Source of the DNA: Corynebacterium falsenii | GTDB lineage: Bacteria > Actinomycetota > Actinomycetes > Mycobacteriales > Mycobacteriaceae | Direction of reading: 5' to 3' | DNA length: 64,000 nt | Assembly: GCF_020099275.1 (NCBI RefSeq) | Contig: NZ_CP083646.1 | Location: forward strand, 124,001-188,000 | In this document: piece by piece, positions 45,295-53,334 of the stretch | Layout of the letters: each line of letters opens with the position of its first letter | How positions within the stretch are numbered: the stretch's first letter is position 1 | Translations under genes and position numbers: made by a program | The notes under the pieces: model-generated | Told to the model about the DNA's origin: nothing | The model's input: only the letters and a program-made list of their open reading frames with translations | Database searches by the model: none

Positions 45295-46404
45295 GTGCAG
45301 GTGACGAACTCCAACAACACCCCTCCATCATCTTCAGGCTGGCCCGGCGGCGGCTCCCAGGGCAACCAGGGCGGCACCGGCAGCACCGGCGGATATGGCA
45401 ATCACAGCGCCGATGACCAGAACCACACTCTGGCTTACCCGAGCCAGCCCGGTCAGACCGGTCAGCCCGGCCCCAGTGGCTGGGGCACGCCGCAGGGCGC
45501 GGGCCAGGGCTCCCCTAAGAAATCGGGTAAGGGCTCAGGCAAGGGCTGGAAGATCGCGCTCGCGGTCATCGCCGTCATCGTTGTGCTGCTCGGGCTGGGC
45601 GAGTTCGGTGCCCGCACCTACTTCGCCAACCAGATCACGAATTCGGTGAAGGAAGAGGCGCAGAAGAACGGCACCCAGATCGAATCCGATCCCAAGGTGA
45701 GCTTCGGCTCCTCCCCGGTGCTGCTCGCGCTGGTGACCGGCACGATCGGCTCGATGGATCTGCAGCTGCCTTCCACCTTGAACATCTCCTACCAGGATGC
45801 CGATAAGTCCAAGCCCATCGTCAAGGGTTACCCTGCCGTCCACATCGACGCGCACAATCTCAAGCCCAGCGACAACGGCGACGATATGACGATGGGCGAA
45901 GTCACCATCGATACGTCGGTCCCCAACGACCTGATGCTGGCGCAGGCGCAGAAGAGCACTGAGCAGAGCACGGGCGATCTCGGGTTCCTCTCCGGCCTGC
46001 TCCGCGTGACGGATATTCAGCCCAACCTGGAGCGCCAGACCATGGAGTTCCAGATTGGCGGCGGCCTGGCTACGTTGCAGATGAAGCCGGTCGTATCCAA
46101 CGGCAATCTGATGTTCGACATGGATAGCGCGCAGATCCTCGGGCAAAACCTGCCGCAGCAGTTCGTCGATCAGCTCAAGGGCTCGCTGGCAGGCACCACC
46201 GTTGCCGCCGTGGGTGGGCTGAACTTCGAGAAGGTCTCGGTGACCCAAACCGGCCTGGAGGTCACCCTGCATGGAACCAACGTGGACATGAACGAGGTCG
46301 GCAAGGCCTTCGACGAGCAGGCTGGCAATCAGCCAGCCCAGCGTGCGCAGAGCACTCCCACCCCGAATCCCTACGACCAGTCCGGAGCCGTGGGCTCTTC
46401 GTAG
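45295..46404 (+). CDS. DUF2993/LmeA-like membrane-anchored protein
   Basis: 369 residues from GTG 45295 (GTG 45301 possible). A Gly/Pro/Gln-rich cytoplasmic leader of about 80 residues precedes one helix (WKIALAVIAVIVVLLGLGEF, near 84-103). The rest is a secreted domain with the DUF2993 pattern, as in LmeA, which in mycobacteria promotes mannan elongation of lipomannan. A role in lipoglycan or envelope maintenance is therefore likely. The stop lies in a duplicated 12-mer. Confidence 0.78.
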   Translation: MQVTNSNNTPPSSSGWPGGGSQGNQGGTGSTGGYGNHSADDQNHTLAYPSQPGQTGQPGPSGWGTPQGAGQGSPKKSGKGSGKGWKIALAVIAVIVVLLGLGEFGARTYFANQITNSVKEEAQKNGTQIESDPKVSFGSSPVLLALVTGTIGSMDLQLPSTLNISYQDADKSKPIVKGYPAVHIDAHNLKPSDNGDDMTMGEVTIDTSVPNDLMLAQAQKSTEQSTGDLGFLSGLLRVTDIQPNLERQTMEFQIGGGLATLQMKPVVSNGNLMFDMDSAQILGQNLPQQFVDQLKGSLAGTTVAAVGGLNFEKVSVTQTGLEVTLHGTNVDMNEVGKAFDEQAGNQPAQRAQSTPTPNPYDQSGAVGSS

Positions 46405-46425
46405 GCCTAGGAACTCTTCGTAGGC
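46395..46425. repeat. 12-bp direct repeat across the LmeA-like gene stop
   Basis: CTCTTCGTAGGC occurs at 46395-46406, where it contains the TAG stop, and again at 46414-46425. Confidence 0.85.
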
Positions 46426-46438
46426 GTCAAAGTGCGCT

Positions 46439-46453
46439 GTAGACCGCTCTACA
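46439..46453. terminator. Small hairpin between convergent LmeA-like gene and deoC
   Basis: TGTAGA and TCTACA form a 6-bp stem around CCG C-type loop bases. It is weak, has no T-run, and is the only structure seen between the two convergent stops. Confidence 0.35.
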
Positions 46454-46462
46454 CCGCAGCCG

Positions 46463-47209
46463 CTACGCTTCCCGGGGAACGATCGCGCCGGCGTGGGAAA
46501 CGCCCAGCCGCGTGGCCCCCGCCGCGATCATGGCCACTGCAGGATCCCAGTCGCGGATTCCCCCGGACGCTTTGATGCCCACCAGGCCCGCCGCCTGACG
46601 AGACTGATCATCCACGCCGAACGGCGCGAGCACTCCCATGCTCCGCAGCTCGTCGGCCATGATCCGCACCGCCTCCACGGTCGCCCCACCCGCCGGGTGA
46701 AAGCCCGTGGAGGTTTTTACGTAGTCGGCCCCCACCTGGGCACACGTCCGCACTGCGGTGCGCAGCTGCTGCTCGCCCAGCACAGCAGACTCCACGATCA
46801 CCGAGAGCACCACCGGCTTCGGCACGGCCTCGCGGATGGTCATGAGCTCAGAGATGAGCGCCGAGGTATCCCCCGCCACGGCAGCGGCGAGATCCACCAT
46901 CACGTTGATGTCGTGGGCTCCCTGTTCCACTGCCCACCGTGCCTCCGTGGCTTTGACCAAGCTCGCGTGCTTCCCGCTGGGAAACCCGCAGACAGTCGCG
47001 AGCCGTAGGGTGGCGTCGGAGGAAAAGAGAGAACCGACCGGCAACATCGACGGCGACACGCACACCGCCCCACACCCCAGCTGCTCGGCTTCGCCGATGA
47101 GGTCAGCGACCTGTTGGCGAGTAGCTTCCGGCGCCAGCAACGTGGAGTCGATCGCCGCTGCCACCTGATCGCGGGACAGAGCAGAAGCTTCCATCGGTGG
47201 CGTCACCAC
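46463..47209 (-). CDS. deoC: Deoxyribose-phosphate aldolase
   Basis: Cleaves 2-deoxyribose-5-phosphate to acetaldehyde and glyceraldehyde-3-phosphate. 248 residues. TLLAPEATRQQV, the VCGFPSGKH loop and the Schiff-base Lys in YVKTSTGFHP (near 165) are present, with a GIKASGGIRD phosphate loop. It overlaps the DUF2516 stop by a few bases and so is probably co-translated with it. Confidence 0.94.
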   Translation of the reverse strand: MVTPPMEASALSRDQVAAAIDSTLLAPEATRQQVADLIGEAEQLGCGAVCVSPSMLPVGSLFSSDATLRLATVCGFPSGKHASLVKATEARWAVEQGAHDINVMVDLAAAVAGDTSALISELMTIREAVPKPVVLSVIVESAVLGEQQLRTAVRTCAQVGADYVKTSTGFHPAGGATVEAVRIMADELRSMGVLAPFGVDDQSRQAAGLVGIKASGGIRDWDPAVAMIAAGATRLGVSHAGAIVPREA

Positions 47210-47517
47210 GAACCGCTGGCGTTACCCAACACATCCTTGATCGCCGGGCGGATATCTTGCCAGTAAATGCCCACGATGACTGCGGCGATGACCCACAGCA
47301 GCTCCATGTTCACAAACAAGCTGAGCAGCCCCAGGGCACTCGCGCCGCCGAGGAGCATGAGCCAGTTCTCCTTCTTCCTGTCGATCACGGTAAACGCATC
47401 ATTTCTCGTGCTCGCAAGCTGGATCAAGCCGATGATCGCCAACGCGAGCACAACAAAGCCGAGGAAGAGATTGAGGTAGAAGTAGGCTCCACTAACGACC
47501 AACAAGACTGCATTCAT
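47203..47517 (-). CDS. DUF2516 membrane protein
   Basis: 104 residues with three hydrophobic segments (about 3-34, 52-68 and 70-85) and short charged loops. It is the DUF2516 family found next to deoC in mycolate actinobacteria (Rv0479c). It overlaps deoC by seven bases and follows the DUF445 gene by five. Function unknown. Confidence 0.8.
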   Translation of the reverse strand: MNAVLLVVSGAYFYLNLFLGFVVLALAIIGLIQLASTRNDAFTVIDRKKENWLMLLGGASALGLLSLFVNMELLWVIAAVIVGIYWQDIRPAIKDVLGNASGSW

Positions 47518-47522
47518 AATGG

Positions 47523-48854
47523 CTATGCTATCGCGAAAATGAATTCTGTCAGAGTGTAAATCGCTAGGCCCGCCAAGGCGCCCACCAAAGTACCGTTAAC
47601 GCGGATGAACTGCAGGTCCTTGCCGACCAACAATTCGATGCGATCGCTGGCCTCTTGGCCATCCCACCGCTCCACCGTCTCGCCGATGATGCTGGTGACT
47701 TCCCCGGCGTAGTTATCCGCAAGGTAGCTGGCGGAATTGACGATGCGCTGGTCCAAGGAGCGCTGCAACTCCGGTTCGTTTTGCACGCGGCGGCCAAAGT
47801 CCTCCACCCACGTGGCGATGCGGGTGCGCAGCACGGACTCCGGATCGCGAGCCATGGTGGTCAAGGTGGAACGGATGGCCTCCCACATGCGCCCCGGCAG
47901 GGCGCGGACGGGAGTGGAATCCATAATGTCATCCTTGAAGCGCTCCACGCGATCGATCATGGCCTGGTCATGCTGGAGGTCTTGCGACAGCTGCTTGACG
48001 AACGTGCGCAGCTGGTGGCGGGCATCGTGATCCGGGTTGCGGCGAACATCGGCGGTGAAGGCGGTCAGTTCGCGGTAGACCTTGTCTCCCACGAGGTCAC
48101 GGACAAACCGCGGCGCCCAGGTGGGGGTGCGCTCGTCGATGAGGCGAACCACGAACTCCTCGGAGTTGCGGGCTTTGTCGTCGAGCCAAATCACGATGGC
48201 ATCGACGACCGGCTCGGTCCGGCCTTCCTCGATGAGCTGCTCCAAGCCGCGGCCCAGCGGCGGGGCCCAGTTCGGCTCGCGGACTTTGTCGATCACCAGG
48301 GCGTTGATGACCTGCTCGGCCTCCTCGGGGGCGATGCCGTTGACCACCAGGTCAATGAGCTTGCCTGCCTCCTGCGACACGCGCTTTGCTCCCACGCCGT
48401 CGACGACCCAATCCGCGAGGCGCTGCGGGATGTGCGCCTTGCGGAGCTTTTCGCTGATGAGGGTGGCGTTGAGGAAGTTTTCGCCGACGAACTCGCTGAG
48501 GGCGTGGCCGACCTGATCCTTCTTGCGCTTGATGATGGCCGTGTGCGGAATGGGGATGTGCAGCGGGTGGCGGAACAGTGCCGTGACCGCGAACCAGTCC
48601 GCCAGCGCGCCCACCATGCCGGCCTCGCTCGCCGCTCGGACGTAGCCAATCCACGCCCCCGGGTTGCCGGTGAACTCCAACCAGCGCATAGCGATGTAGA
48701 TCGCCGTGGCCATGACCAGCAAGCCTGTGGCGATGGCCTTGTGCTTGCGCAATTCGGCACGCTTCTGCGCCTCGGTTTCCGGGTCCGGTCCGGGAACCTC
48801 GAGAAGGTCGGGGCTGGTATCTGGTTCGGTGGTGGAGTGGTGCTTATCAGTCAC
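47523..48854 (-). CDS. DUF445 membrane protein
   Basis: 443 residues. Two helices near 45-60 and 80-100 and one at the very C-terminus (VGALAGLAIYTLTEFIFAIA) bracket a long amphipathic region, as in DUF445/YjiN proteins. GALADWFAVTALFRHPLHIPIPHTA is the family core. It is linked to deoC through DUF2516. The function is not established. Confidence 0.83.
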   Translation of the reverse strand: MTDKHHSTTEPDTSPDLLEVPGPDPETEAQKRAELRKHKAIATGLLVMATAIYIAMRWLEFTGNPGAWIGYVRAASEAGMVGALADWFAVTALFRHPLHIPIPHTAIIKRKKDQVGHALSEFVGENFLNATLISEKLRKAHIPQRLADWVVDGVGAKRVSQEAGKLIDLVVNGIAPEEAEQVINALVIDKVREPNWAPPLGRGLEQLIEEGRTEPVVDAIVIWLDDKARNSEEFVVRLIDERTPTWAPRFVRDLVGDKVYRELTAFTADVRRNPDHDARHQLRTFVKQLSQDLQHDQAMIDRVERFKDDIMDSTPVRALPGRMWEAIRSTLTTMARDPESVLRTRIATWVEDFGRRVQNEPELQRSLDQRIVNSASYLADNYAGEVTSIIGETVERWDGQEASDRIELLVGKDLQFIRVNGTLVGALAGLAIYTLTEFIFAIA

Positions 48855-48908
48855 CTGGTCATTATTGCACTAATGGCGCTGAGCTCAGATTTTCCCGCCT
48901 TTCCCTCG

Positions 48909-49796
48909 CTAGTGCACCCAGGTCTCGTTCTCGCCGACGACCTCGCCCTCGGCGTTGTAGATATAAAAGCCCACGCCGGAGTTGCGGCCGAAATGCCCCG
49001 CCTCAATTTCCGCTGCGAACTTCTTGCCTAGCTCACGCAGCGTCTCGTCCTCGTTGTGCGCCAACGTCTTGACCACCACGTTGAAGCCCACCACGTCAAT
49101 GATCTCGAAGGGGCCGAATTCCGACCCGGTAGAGATCTTCCACACCTTGTCGATGTCCACCGGCTTAGCGTGTCCGCGCGCGAGCAGAGACAGCCCCGCG
49201 TCCATGAAAGGAATGAGCAGGGAGTTGAGGATGTAGCCCCGCAGTGGTTTGCGGATCACGGCCGGCACCATCCCCAGGTCCTCGGCAAACGTGGTGGCAC
49301 GGTCGAAGGTCTCCGCCGCCGTCGACTCCTGCCCCATGATCTCTGCAATGTTGAATCGCCAGATCAGGTTGGCGAAGTGCATGGAGACCAGCCGATCACC
49401 GGCATTCATCTGCGCGGCAATCTCAGCGGGCAGGAAGGTCGAAGAGTTCGTCAGCAGGAGTGCATCGGGTGCTGCGTGGCGTTCGATCTCCACAAACAGG
49501 CGCTGCTTCGTCTCCACGTCCTCCACTGCGGATTCGATGACGATATCCGCCCCGCTGACGGCCTCCGCTAGGTCGCCGGTGCGATCGATTGCGGCACAGT
49601 TGGTGCGGAAGCTGGCGGCGTCGAAAGTATCGAAAAACTTCGTGTACTCGCCGCCGATCCAGGCGAGGTAACGGTCGAACGTGGTGAAATCGTTGCGGTA
49701 GTTATACACCGTGACCAGGAAATTATGCCGGATAGCTTGGGCCGCGATTTGCGACGCCAACAGCCCCGAACCGATCACTGCAATGCGTTGGGTCAT
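48909..49796 (-). CDS. 3-hydroxyacyl-CoA dehydrogenase
   Basis: NAD-dependent oxidation of 3-hydroxyacyl-CoA, here as a 295-residue single-domain enzyme. The Rossmann loop reads IGSGLLASQIA (near 8), somewhat unlike the usual GAGTMG. The catalytic His region is HFANLIWRF, with the conserved Asn-Ser-Ser of TNSSTFLP. It is 104 bases downstream of an acyl-CoA ligase, suggesting fatty-acid breakdown. Confidence 0.8.
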   Translation of the reverse strand: MTQRIAVIGSGLLASQIAAQAIRHNFLVTVYNYRNDFTTFDRYLAWIGGEYTKFFDTFDAASFRTNCAAIDRTGDLAEAVSGADIVIESAVEDVETKQRLFVEIERHAAPDALLLTNSSTFLPAEIAAQMNAGDRLVSMHFANLIWRFNIAEIMGQESTAAETFDRATTFAEDLGMVPAVIRKPLRGYILNSLLIPFMDAGLSLLARGHAKPVDIDKVWKISTGSEFGPFEIIDVVGFNVVVKTLAHNEDETLRELGKKFAAEIEAGHFGRNSGVGFYIYNAEGEVVGENETWVH

Positions 49797-49848
49797 AACC
49801 GTCTCCTTGCCCCGCAGCGGGGCACATGTCGTGTGTGAATAGTGGAAT

Positions 49849-49868
49849 GCTCACGCTGGCGCGTGAGC
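49849..49868 (-). terminator. Hairpin between acyl-CoA ligase and hydroxyacyl-CoA dehydrogenase
   Basis: GCTCACGC (49849-49856) and GCGTGAGC (49861-49868) form a perfect 8-bp stem with a TGGC loop, downstream of the ligase stop. No clear T-run is present, so it may be a partial terminator. Confidence 0.5.
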
Positions 49869-49887
49869 GCTAGAACGGGTGTGCTGA

Positions 49888-49915
49888 GCCTGCGGAAGTG
49901 CTAGGCCTGCGGAAG
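49888..49915. repeat. 11-bp direct repeat at the end of the acyl-CoA ligase gene
   Basis: GCCTGCGGAAG occurs at 49888-49898 (after the gene) and 49905-49915 (its last codons); the minus-strand stop is the complement of 49901-49903. Confidence 0.8.
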
Positions 49916-51571
49916 CAGGCGCGGCACAACCTTGCCGGAATCGTTCCGGGGAAGTTCGGACACGCGGATGATGGAATCCAGTGCACTGAACTTGCTCACG
50001 CCGGCGAGGACGGCGTTGTTGAGGTCCTCATCGGTGATCTCCTCGGCCTCGATGATGTAGGCGGTGAGCTTTGCGACGATGTCATCCTGATTGCCGATGA
50101 CGAAGACGTCATCGATCTGCGGCAGGGTGAGCAGGAACTCCTCGATGACGCGCGGGTGGATGTTCTCGCCGCCGCGGATGACCATGTCGTCTGCGCGGCT
50201 GCCCACGTAGAGCCGGCCCTTGGCGTCCACGAAGCCTTTGTCGCCGGTGGAGAGCATGCCATCGACCACATCGGTGGAGTCGGAATCGGACAGGTAGCCG
50301 ACGGAGGTCATGGAGTTGGAGGAGTAAATCACGCCGGTTTCGCCGGGCGCGACCGGCTGATTGTCCTCGCCGATGATCGCCAGGCGCACGCCGGGGCCGG
50401 GGCGACCGGCGGTGGTGGGATCATCCAGCATGTCCTCGGCGGTGGCCACGGTGATCTGGCCGTGCTCGGTGGAGCCGTAGAAGTTGTGCACCACGCCCTT
50501 GCCGTCGCCGAAGCGCTTGTTGAGGTGGAACACCAGCTCCGGCGGGATGGCGTTGCCGGCGGAGACGATGAAGCGGACGGTGGAGGCATCGGCGCCGGTC
50601 TTTTCCACCTCGTCGAGCAAGTCGCGGAGGTACACGGCTGCAGAGATGATCGCGGTGACGCGGTACTTCTCCATCTCGGCGGCGTCGCGGACGGGTTCGA
50701 TGATCCGGTGAGTGATGAGGGTGGAGCCGGTGGCCAAGCCGATGTGGAGGTTGAGCCAGCCCCAGGCGTGGAACATGGATACCGACAGCTGGATCACGTC
50801 GTTGCGGCGGAAGGGGATCTTGTCGAGGATGCTGCCCAGCACCTTTGGGGTCTTGGGAACGGGCAGCATGACGGCCTTCGGTACACCGCGGGTTCCGGAG
50901 GACATGATGACGGTCGGCTGCTGCTTCGGGTGCTTGGGCAGCGCGACGTTGCGGTACTCGGTTGCGCCGCGTTCGATGAGGTCGGAGGCGCGGGCGTAAC
51001 CAGCGACGCTGGGGGCATCGGCATCCTCGGGTGCAGAAGACTCAGCGGTGATGATCTTGTTCTCTACGTCGAGCCCGGCGATGACGTCCGTGAACTCGGC
51101 ATCGATGAGCGTGGCATCGCTGGGGTATTCCAGAGCGATGTTCTGCAGCTGGGTTAGGGACGATGCCGGGTTGAGGATCTTGGTTTCCATGCCGTTGTAG
51201 GCGGCAGCGATCAGGCCCAGCATCATGTAGCGGCTGTTGCGGACGATCAGCGACATCGAGCGCAGGTCCGAGCCATCTGCGGTGGACAGGGAGCGCAGGC
51301 TCTTGGCGAGTGCGCGACCTTGGTCGCGAACTTCGGTGAAGGTCAGGGACCCGTCATCGTCGATGATGGCGGTGCGGTCTGGGTACGATGCTGCACCGGT
51401 CTCCACGAGGGCTGCCAGGGACATGCCCCATCGGTTCGTCGCCCCGATGAGAGTCTTGGACTCCTTGAGCCCGCCGGTGCGGATCACGCCCGCACGCATG
51501 AGGGGCTTGAGGGATTTCAGCATCTGGCTGACGTTGAGCTGGGCAGAGACGTAGGTGTTGTGCTTATGCAT
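49901..51571 (-). CDS. AMP-dependent acyl-CoA ligase
   Basis: 556 residues from the ATG at 51571; the frame is open to 51877 but the extension is Arg/Ser-rich and unlikely. The ATP loop is MSSGTRGVPKAVML, less canonical than in fadD. YGSTEHGQI and LSTGDKGFVD mark the other adenylate motifs, and NDSGKVVPRLL holds the C-terminal Lys. It probably activates a fatty or carboxylic acid for the dehydrogenase downstream. Confidence 0.85.
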   Translation of the reverse strand: MHKHNTYVSAQLNVSQMLKSLKPLMRAGVIRTGGLKESKTLIGATNRWGMSLAALVETGAASYPDRTAIIDDDGSLTFTEVRDQGRALAKSLRSLSTADGSDLRSMSLIVRNSRYMMLGLIAAAYNGMETKILNPASSLTQLQNIALEYPSDATLIDAEFTDVIAGLDVENKIITAESSAPEDADAPSVAGYARASDLIERGATEYRNVALPKHPKQQPTVIMSSGTRGVPKAVMLPVPKTPKVLGSILDKIPFRRNDVIQLSVSMFHAWGWLNLHIGLATGSTLITHRIIEPVRDAAEMEKYRVTAIISAAVYLRDLLDEVEKTGADASTVRFIVSAGNAIPPELVFHLNKRFGDGKGVVHNFYGSTEHGQITVATAEDMLDDPTTAGRPGPGVRLAIIGEDNQPVAPGETGVIYSSNSMTSVGYLSDSDSTDVVDGMLSTGDKGFVDAKGRLYVGSRADDMVIRGGENIHPRVIEEFLLTLPQIDDVFVIGNQDDIVAKLTAYIIEAEEITDEDLNNAVLAGVSKFSALDSIIRVSELPRNDSGKVVPRLLPQA

Positions 51572-51719
51572 GGTGGGATCTTCACTTCGGGAGTCGGTGT
51601 GTGACGAGGCAGCAGGCAGGCCAGCTGGGCAGCGAAAAAGACCAGCTGAGCAGGCCAAAAGAGCGGGGCGACGAGTTAGGCCCGTCGCCCCGGCGAGGAA
51701 CGTTGTCTCTAGGGCGTCT

Positions 51720-51752
51720 CTAGAACGCCTTGAAGACGAGGTTCCTAGAACG
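51720..51752. repeat. 8-bp direct repeat at the SGNH hydrolase stop
   Basis: CTAGAACG occurs at 51720-51727 and 51745-51752; the second copy contains the complement of the TAG stop. GTCTCTAG is also repeated just to the left. Confidence 0.65.
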
Positions 51753-52721
51753 TGCCGGCGATGACCTTGGCCGTGTGGGCGACGCCGTTGTTGGTCATGT
51801 GAACAGGCAGGTTGTAGCCGGACACGTTGGTGGTGTCGATGACACCGGCGATCATGCGACGATCGTCGGGGGCGCATTCGCCGGTGCCTTCGGTGCTATC
51901 GCGGATGTCGGCGAACACAACGTTGTCCTTCGCGCGAGCGTTGACGAGGTCCTTGGCCCAGTTGTGGATGTTGACCTCGGCATCGCGGATCCAGAATGCG
52001 GGGATTCCGATATCGCCCGGGAGCATCTCAACGTGGACGAGGCACTGCTCGGCAGTCTCCGTCTTGGAGATCGTGGGGTAGTCGGCGATGGTGATCTTGG
52101 CGTTCGGGGCCGCCTGCTTGATGCGGTCGATCGCGGCGTTCATCGCGTTGGTCCACAGCACGCGCTGCTCGTCGTAGCGCTGTGGGAGGGAGAGGAGCAT
52201 GTCCGGCAGACCGCGGGCGGCGACCTGCTGGGACAGCCAGGTGTAGGAATCGTTGAAACCGAACTGGATGACCACGTTGCTGGTGTCAGCGTTCAGGGCG
52301 TGGTCGTTGAGGGCGTTGTTGATTTCGCCGTCCAGGGTTGCGGAGGGGCCGCCCTTGACGTAAGCCATGGCACCCGGGCAGGAGTAGTCGCGCACCTCGA
52401 GGTTCTTCATCTGGCCGATCTGGCGAGGAGCATTCGTGGGAGACTGGCCGCAGCCGTGGGGGAGTACTGGGTGAGGTTGGCGCCGATGGGGTTATCCAGC
52501 GGGATAGCGGCCGCTTCGGCGCTGGCGCGCACCTTCGCGCCCACGGTTTCTGCGGGGGTCGGGTTGGACAGGTACGAGTCGCCGAAGGTGACCAGGTTGT
52601 GTGGCTCAGCGGCGGAGGCGGTGGGGGCGGCCAGGCCTGCAACACCCAGTGCGAGGGTGGCTGCCGTTGCGGCTGCGGCGAGTGGTGCCTTGAAGCGAGA
52701 ACCCGTGGTGCGAATCGTCAT
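51745..52721 (-). pseudogene. Secreted SGNH/GDSL hydrolase, frameshifted
   Basis: Two abutting frames give one enzyme. The first (start ATG 52721) has a signal peptide (AAAATAATLALGVAGLAAP, AXA site before AEPHN) and the nucleophile block VTFGDSYLSNP. The second carries DYSCPGAM, the block III Asn in QFGFNDSY and a C-terminal His region (YNLPVHMTNNGVAHTA). They join if one base is added to the run of five G/C at 52458-52462, giving a conserved-looking GCGQSPTNAPRQ stretch. About 325 residues when repaired. It may be a true pseudogene, a phase-variable gene or a sequencing error. Confidence 0.82.
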
Positions 52722-53158
52722 GTAATGCTCCCTTCCAGAAGTGATGCACATGCAGTTATTCTGTTCAGTTTTCAACGTGGCCTTTTACGGCCTTATCCAG
52801 ACCCGAATAAGAATAGTCCGCAAGAATCGCTTTCCCAACTGATTTTCTGCATCTCACTGAGGCCATAGATGCTGCATGACGTGCCATTTAGCTTTCCTGA
52901 ACCTAGATGCAAAACTGAAACTATTTTGCCAAACAATTTGTTTGTTCGCCCGCCGCACGGCTGCAATATATCCTCGAGAATATTCGCTAAACCAGCAGGT
53001 CAAAGACCATTACCGCCCAATCCCTATCGCCCCCCCCTCGACACTCTCGGATACACCACGCCTCTGATCACAAACAAAGAATTATGAATTTTCTTCTTAT
53101 GTTTTATTAATGTTTTTCATCTATTGAACGGGGCCCCTGCCAAGACTCGCCATCGGTA

Positions 53159-53263
53159 TCAGATCCCATGGTGTTGTAGATCACAGAAAAATCGACCGCG
53201 AATCACCTCCTCCTGAGGTAGCTTCACCACCTCAAGATATAGAGAAAGTGTTTCACGGTCGAT
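53159..53263 (-). promoter_or_regulatory. Structured leader or terminator-like element with a tiny ORF
   Basis: On the minus strand ATCGACCG and CGGTCGAT (53191-53198 with 53256-53263) form an 8-bp outer stem followed by TTTTT. An inner TGAGGT/ACCTCA stem (53214-53219 with 53229-53234) sits beside AGGAGGAGGTGAT, which is fully complementary to the 16S rRNA 3' tail. A 15-codon frame starting at the overlapping GTG (53206) ends at 53159. It could end the permease transcript or be an attenuator. Confidence 0.4.
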
Positions 53264-53280
53264 CGTCGGCGACAGCCGCT

Positions 53281-53323
53281 CGGGAAGCTATCCCGTCAGT
53301 GCCCCTCCCCCAGAGCCACTGAC
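53281..53323 (-). terminator. Stem-loops just after the NCS1 permease
   Basis: GTCAGTG/CACTGAC (53295-53301 with 53317-53323) form a 7-bp stem, and CGGGA/TCCCG (53281-53285 with 53291-53295) a second, 12 bases after the permease stop. No T-run follows directly; the T-run is at the next structure. Confidence 0.5.
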
Positions 53324-53334
53324 CCGGTCCCTAC

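Larger units (their letters stand above)
52722..53334. other. Gene-poor AT-rich stretch with structured 3' part
   Basis: 613 bases between the SGNH gene and the permease. The left 380 bases are AT-rich without a convincing gene; short frames there have no ribosome-binding site or family likeness. The right part (53159-53323) holds stem-loops described separately. It may contain the promoter of the SGNH gene, though I could not identify boxes with confidence. Confidence 0.6.

Noticed and set aside
52869..53087. 72-codon frame in the gap before the permease
   Set aside because: No ribosome-binding site, odd composition and no recognisable family.
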